This document shows, piece after piece, positions 60,946 to 64,000 of a stretch of 64,000 nt of DNA (position 1 is the stretch's first letter; every line of letters starts with the position of its first letter). The DNA lies in the NCBI GenBank assembly GCA_963760735.1, contig CAVXEB010000004.1:620001-684000 (forward strand), in the 5' to 3' direction. The position numbers and the translations under genes are program-made. A model generated the notes under the pieces. It saw nothing but the letters and a program-made list of their open reading frames with translations. It was not told the DNA's origin and ran no database searches. Source of the stretch: CF-46 sp963760735. Lineage in GTDB: Bacteria > Chloroflexota > Limnocylindria > Limnocylindrales > CSP1-4.

Positions 60946-61938
60946 TCAGGCCTCGTCCTCGTCCCCGGGCTCGTCCTCGTAGACGCCATCCTCGAGGCCG
61001 TCGGTCTCGGTGTCGGGGACGATGAAGCCGCGCATCCGGAGGCGCTCCTTCATCTCGTCGAGCGACTTCTTGCCGAAGTTGCGCATCCGGAGCAGATCGT
61101 CGTCCTTCAGCTGGAGCAGCTGGCCGACCTTGACGATGTTGTTGCGCTTGAGCGAGTTGTAGGCCCGCATCGGGAGGTCGAGCTCCTCGATCGGCATGTC
61201 GAGCATGTTGGGGGGCAGCTGAGCCATCCCGCCGGGTGCGGCCTCGCCGACCGCGGTTGCGATCCCGATCGTGACGAACGGGCGGAACTGGTTGACGAGG
61301 ATCTCGGCGGAGCGGCTGAGGGCCTCCTCCGGGGTGATCGCGCCGTCGGTCTCGATCTCGATCGTGAGCTTGTCGTAGTTGGTCATCTGACCGACCCGCA
61401 TGCTCTCGACCCAGTAGTTGACCTTCCGGACCGGGGTGAAGATCGCGTCGATCGCGATGACCCCGATCGGGAGCTGCTCGGTCCGCTCGGCGCCGAGGTA
61501 GCCCACGCCGCGCTCGACGGTGAGGTCCATCTCGATCGTCACGTCGTCCGTGTCCAACGTCATCAGGACCAGGTCCGGGTTGATGATCTCGACGTCGGCC
61601 GACTCGGCGACGTCCGCCGCGGTGACCTGGCCGGCGCCGCTCTTGATGAGGCGGAGCTGGACCGGATGCGTCGCGAAGCTCTTCAGGCGGAGCTTCTTGA
61701 CGTTCAGGACGATCTGGGTGACGTCTTCCTTGACGCCCGGGATCGTCGAGAACTCCTGGTAGACGTCACGGATCTGGATGCTCGTGACCGCGGCCCCTTC
61801 GAGCGAGGACAGCAGCACCCGGCGAAGGGCGTTGCCGAGGGTCACGCCATAGCCGGCCTGGAGCGGACCGGCCTCGTACTTGGCGTAGGTCCCGGCTTCC
61901 TCGACGGGCTCGATCTGCGGATTCTCGAGTTCGATCAT
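60946..61938 (-). CDS. rpoA: DNA-directed RNA polymerase alpha subunit
   Basis: This 330-residue subunit has the N-terminal dimerisation domain (KYEAGPLQAGYGVTLGNALRRVLLSSLEGAAVTSIQI) and the C-terminal domain that contacts UP elements and activators (ELDLPMRAYNSLKRNNIVKVGQLLQLKDDDLLRMRNFGKKSLDEMKERLRMRG). The tail is acidic (Asp/Glu-rich). It sits between rpsD and rplQ as in most bacteria. Confidence 0.98.
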   Translation of the reverse strand: MIELENPQIEPVEEAGTYAKYEAGPLQAGYGVTLGNALRRVLLSSLEGAAVTSIQIRDVYQEFSTIPGVKEDVTQIVLNVKKLRLKSFATHPVQLRLIKSGAGQVTAADVAESADVEIINPDLVLMTLDTDDVTIEMDLTVERGVGYLGAERTEQLPIGVIAIDAIFTPVRKVNYWVESMRVGQMTNYDKLTIEIETDGAITPEEALSRSAEILVNQFRPFVTIGIATAVGEAAPGGMAQLPPNMLDMPIEELDLPMRAYNSLKRNNIVKVGQLLQLKDDDLLRMRNFGKKSLDEMKERLRMRGFIVPDTETDGLEDGVYEDEPGDEDEA

Positions 61939-61947
61939 GAGCGGGGC

Positions 61948-62574
61948 TTACCTCGAGTAGTACTCGACCACGAGCTGCTCGTTGAGATCGAGCGGCATCT
62001 GGTCGCGGCGGGGCAGCTCGGCGACAGTCCCGGCCAGCTTTGCGGCATCGAGGGACAGCCACTCCGGAGCCGTGTGGGAACGGAGGGTCTCCTTGGCCAG
62101 CTTGAACGGCTCGCGAGCCTGACGGCTCTCGCGAACCTCGATCCGGTCGCCCGGCCTGGTCTGGAAGGAGGGGATGTTCGTGGGGACGCCGTTCACGGAG
62201 AAGTGGCCGTGGCCGACGAGCTGGCGGGCCTGGGCCCGCGAGCTGGCGAAGCCCATCCGGTAGACGACATTGTCGAGACGAAGCTCGAGCGTCCGGAGGA
62301 GGCTCTCGCCGGTCACGCCGGGGCGCTGCTCGGCGAGGTCGAAGTAGCCCTTGAACTGACGCTCGAGGACGCCGTAGACGCGACGGACCTTCTGCTTCTC
62401 GCGCAGCTGGAGGCCGTAATCGCCGACCTTGCGGCGGCGGACGCCGTGCTGGCCGGGCGGGGTCGGGCGGCGCTCGAAGGCGCACTTCTTGGTGTAGCAG
62501 CGGCTGCCCTTCAGGTAGAGCTTGGCGCCCTCCCGGCGGCAGAGGCGGCAGACGGATGCGGTGTAGCGAGCCAT
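61948..62574 (-). CDS. rpsD: 30S ribosomal protein S4, zinc-ribbon form
   Basis: This 208-residue protein matches S4, with the RNA-binding S4 domain around RLDNVVYRMGFASSRAQARQLVGHGHFSVNG. The N-terminus has four cysteines (CRLC then CYTKKC), so it is the zinc-binding form. GGGGAAGGA upstream sets the ATG at 62574. Confidence 0.98.
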   Translation of the reverse strand: MARYTASVCRLCRREGAKLYLKGSRCYTKKCAFERRPTPPGQHGVRRRKVGDYGLQLREKQKVRRVYGVLERQFKGYFDLAEQRPGVTGESLLRTLELRLDNVVYRMGFASSRAQARQLVGHGHFSVNGVPTNIPSFQTRPGDRIEVRESRQAREPFKLAKETLRSHTAPEWLSLDAAKLAGTVAELPRRDQMPLDLNEQLVVEYYSR

Positions 62575-62590
62575 GTCGTTCCTTCCCCGA

Positions 62591-62986
62591 TCAGACCCGG
62601 CGCCGCTTCGGGGCGCGGCAGCCGTTGTGGGGGATGGGCGTGACGTCGGTGATCGCGGTGACCTCCAGGCCGGCGGCCTGGAGCGACCGGATCGCCTGCT
62701 CGCGACCGGCTCCCGGTCCCTTGACATAGACCTCGACCTGGCGCATCCCGTGCTCCATCGCCCGGCGCGCGGCGCCGTCGGCGGAGAGCGCGGCCGCGTA
62801 CGGCGTGCTCTTGCGGGAGCCCTTGAAACCGGCCACGCCGGCGGAGCCCCAGCTGATCACGGCGCCACCGAGGTCGGTGATCGTGATGATCGTGTTGTTG
62901 AACGTCGCCTGGATGTGGACGTGTCCCTGGGGGACGTTCTTCCGTTCGCGGCGGCGCTGCTTCACCGCCCGCTTGCGTTCAGCCAT
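62591..62986 (-). CDS. rpsK: 30S ribosomal protein S11
   Basis: This 131-residue protein matches S11: HVHIQATFNNTIITITDLGGAVISWGSAG near the N-terminus, and VYVKGPGAGREQAIRSLQAAGLEVTAITDVTPIPHNGCRAPKRRRV at the end, which binds the 690 loop of 16S rRNA. Confidence 0.98.
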   Translation of the reverse strand: MAERKRAVKQRRRERKNVPQGHVHIQATFNNTIITITDLGGAVISWGSAGVAGFKGSRKSTPYAAALSADGAARRAMEHGMRQVEVYVKGPGAGREQAIRSLQAAGLEVTAITDVTPIPHNGCRAPKRRRV

Positions 62987-63006
62987 GTGCTGTCAGGTCC
63001 CTCGGG

Positions 63007-63378
63007 CTACTTCTTCCGCCGCACGCCGACCGTCTTCTTCGGTCCGCGCCGCTGACGGGCGTTCGTCTTGGTTCGCTGGCCGCGGACCGGCAGGTTGCGC
63101 CGATGGCGCATGCCCCGGTACGACCCGATCTCGATCAGTCGCTTGATGTTGAGCGCGACTTCGCGGCGGAGGTCGCCCTCGACCTTGTACCGCCGGTCGA
63201 TCAGCTCGCGGAGCCGGTTGACCTGCTCCTCGGTGAGATCGCGCACCCGCGTGTCCGGGTTCACGTTCGTCTGGGTCAGGATCTTCTGCGCGGTCGGCAG
63301 GCCGATCCCGAAGATGTACGTGAGGGCGATCTCGACCCGCTTCTCGCGCGGGATGTCGACGCCGGCAATGCGTGCCAT
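63007..63378 (-). CDS. rpsM: 30S ribosomal protein S13
   Basis: This 123-residue protein matches S13: ARIAGVDIPREKRVEIALTYIFGIGLPTAQKIL at the start and RGMRHRRNLPVRGQRTKTNARQRRGPKKTVG at the basic tail reaching tRNA. AGGGG upstream, within the end of rpmJ, sets the ATG. Confidence 0.98.
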   Translation of the reverse strand: MARIAGVDIPREKRVEIALTYIFGIGLPTAQKILTQTNVNPDTRVRDLTEEQVNRLRELIDRRYKVEGDLRREVALNIKRLIEIGSYRGMRHRRNLPVRGQRTKTNARQRRGPKKTVGVRRKK

Positions 63379-63381
63379 CGA

Positions 63382-63495
63382 TTACCCCTGCCGCTGCTTG
63401 TGCTTCGGGTTGGTGCAGATGACCATCACGGTGCCATGGCGACGGATGACCTTGCAGTTGTCGCAGCGCGCCTTGACGGAAGCTCTGACTTTCAA
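63382..63495 (-). CDS. rpmJ: 50S ribosomal protein L36, TTG start
   Basis: This is a 37-residue protein, easily overlooked because of its size and TTG start. It reads MKVRASVKARCDNCKVIRR then a short linker and ICTNPKHKQRQG, the standard zinc-binding L36 with cysteines at 11, 14 and 27 and histidine at 32. GAGG lies five bases before the TTG, and the position between infA and rpsM is the conserved one. The stop is TAA, three bases before the rpsM start. Confidence 0.97.
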   Translation of the reverse strand: MKVRASVKARCDNCKVIRRHGTVMVICTNPKHKQRQG

Positions 63496-63538
63496 CGGAT
63501 CCTCGACTCGTGCTCGTGTCGGCCGACGGGCGGCCGGG

Positions 63539-63757
63539 TTACTTCAGGCGGTAGGTGATTCGACCGCGGGTGAGGTCGTAGGGCGACAGCTCGACCCGGA
63601 CGCGGTCTCCAGGCAGGATCCGGATGAAGTTCATCCGGAGCTTGCCGCTGATATGGGCGAGGACGCGGTGACCGTTCTCCAACTCGACGGCGAACATCGT
63701 GTTCGGCAATGGTTCGATGACCGTGCCTTCCACTTCGATCGCATCACGTTTGGCCAC
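63539..63757 (-). CDS. infA: Translation initiation factor IF-1
   Basis: This 72-residue OB-fold protein binds the ribosomal A site during initiation. AKRDAIEVEGTVIEPLPNTMFAVELENGHRVLAHISGKLRMNFIRILPGDRVRVELSPYDLTRGRITYR matches IF-1 throughout. The GTG start has AAAGGGA about 14 bases upstream; a TGATACGCT element further up (about 63823-63831) might be an extended -10. The 110-base gap upstream separates it from the map tail. Confidence 0.97.
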   Translation of the reverse strand: MAKRDAIEVEGTVIEPLPNTMFAVELENGHRVLAHISGKLRMNFIRILPGDRVRVELSPYDLTRGRITYRLK

Positions 63758-63867
63758 AGGCGCCCAGGCATCCCTTTCTCACGATGAGTGCCGGTCCGGA
63801 CGGACCGACACACGAACGCGTAGCGTATCAAAACCTCGGCCGGACCGCCAGTCGGCGTTCCCTGTCG

Positions 63868-63975
63868 TCATCGGACCGTGGTCAGGATCTCGGGAGCCTC
63901 GAACCGACTGCCCGCGGAGCTTCGCCCGGTCCCGGTGAGCCCGTCCCAATTCGGCGTCACGTTCGTCATCGTCAT
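63868..63975 (-). CDS. Possible 35-codon frame coupled to map, repeating the map C-terminus
   Basis: An ATG at 63975 overlaps the presumed map stop (TGATG) and opens MTMTNVTPNWDGLTGTG ... RFEAPEILTTVR. The last residues repeat the PEILTTV that ends the map frame immediately upstream, with mostly silent base differences. It may be a real coupled micro-protein or the remnant of a duplicated map 3' end. No homologue is known to me. Confidence 0.35.
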   Translation of the reverse strand: MTMTNVTPNWDGLTGTGRSSAGSRFEAPEILTTVR

Positions 63976-64000
63976 CAGACCGTCGTGAGAATCTCGGGTC
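63975..64000 (-). CDS. map: 3' end of a gene, probably methionine aminopeptidase map
   Basis: Only the last codons are in the window, reading PEILTTV then TGA on the minus strand. This ending and the position immediately upstream of infA fit type I methionine aminopeptidase, which commonly precedes infA. The assignment rests on context and a seven-residue match. Confidence 0.5.

Noticed and set aside
1..64000. CRISPR arrays, transposases, phage genes, rRNA and tRNA genes
   Set aside because: No regular repeat-spacer pattern, transposase or integrase motif, rRNA signature or T-loop GGTTCGAATCC-like element was noticed on either strand; reading by eye could miss a divergent tRNA.

Overview
The window is a high-GC (about 70%) bacterial chromosome segment with short intergenic gaps, many GTG and TTG starts, and long runs of genes joined by 1-4 base overlaps. 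Universal markers (infA, rpmJ, rpsM, rpsK, rpsD, rpoA, rplQ, rplM, rpsI, glyS, rsmA, tsaD) show an ordinary bacterial core genome. My best guess is Chloroflexota of the high-GC Limnocylindria/Ellin6529 type. This rests on the glmL-like gene in a tsa/alr/cdaA/glmMS neighbourhood, the single-chain GlyRS and the overall gene style. It is an inference, and an actinobacterial-like lineage is not excluded. No phage, insertion sequence, CRISPR array, rRNA or recognisable tRNA was seen.

Layout. 1-16.5 kb is a mixed envelope and scavenging region: a DUF922-like secreted protein, two lipoproteins, a GH18 hydrolase (frameshifted), a membrane protein followed by an OmpR-type two-component system, a secreted M14 carboxypeptidase, a DUF2330 protein, a cupredoxin, a cytosine deaminase/permease pair (codA-codB), and a minus-strand ureohydrolase-deacetylase pair divergent from a zinc alcohol dehydrogenase. 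16.4-27.9 kb holds redox and central metabolism: type II NADH dehydrogenase with a small partner, pyruvate phosphate dikinase, a ferredoxin-NADP reductase, a two-subunit NfnA/NfnB (GltA-like) pair, an alkyltransferase, a sarcosine-oxidase-like enzyme and GlyRS.

27.9-33.5 kb is peculiar. An M19 dipeptidase, a DHFR-like protein, an ABC exporter, a GNAT acetyltransferase and RecO are all recognisable but each is broken by single-base indels, and most of these are repaired by adding or removing one base. This looks like a low-accuracy assembly patch rather than biological decay. 33.6-35.9 kb has a methyltransferase, a polyprenyl synthase and a VOC-fold protein.

35.9-58.6 kb is entirely minus-strand and reads as a long housekeeping superoperon: argF, a TPR protein, cdaA-cdaR-glmM-glmS (c-di-AMP and amino sugar synthesis), acpS, nnrD, alr, a macrodomain protein, a 96-aa protein, a GlmL-like ATPase with a barrel-sandwich-type partner, tsaE-tsaB-rimI-tsaD (t6A tRNA modification), rsmA, ispE, ridA, then glmU from its own promoter and a CNNM/CBS protein. 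58.9-64.0 kb is the ribosomal block from rpsI back to the 3' tail of map, and includes a 37-codon rpmJ with a TTG start.

Two themes stand out. First, at least ten genes have a TANNNT hexamer 6-9 bases before the start codon, generally with no Shine-Dalgarno sequence, which is the signature of leaderless mRNAs. Second, the GlmL-like ATPase and its partner sit in the tRNA-modification/cell-wall operon with no glutamate mutase in sight. This is the best candidate here for an undescribed functional module.
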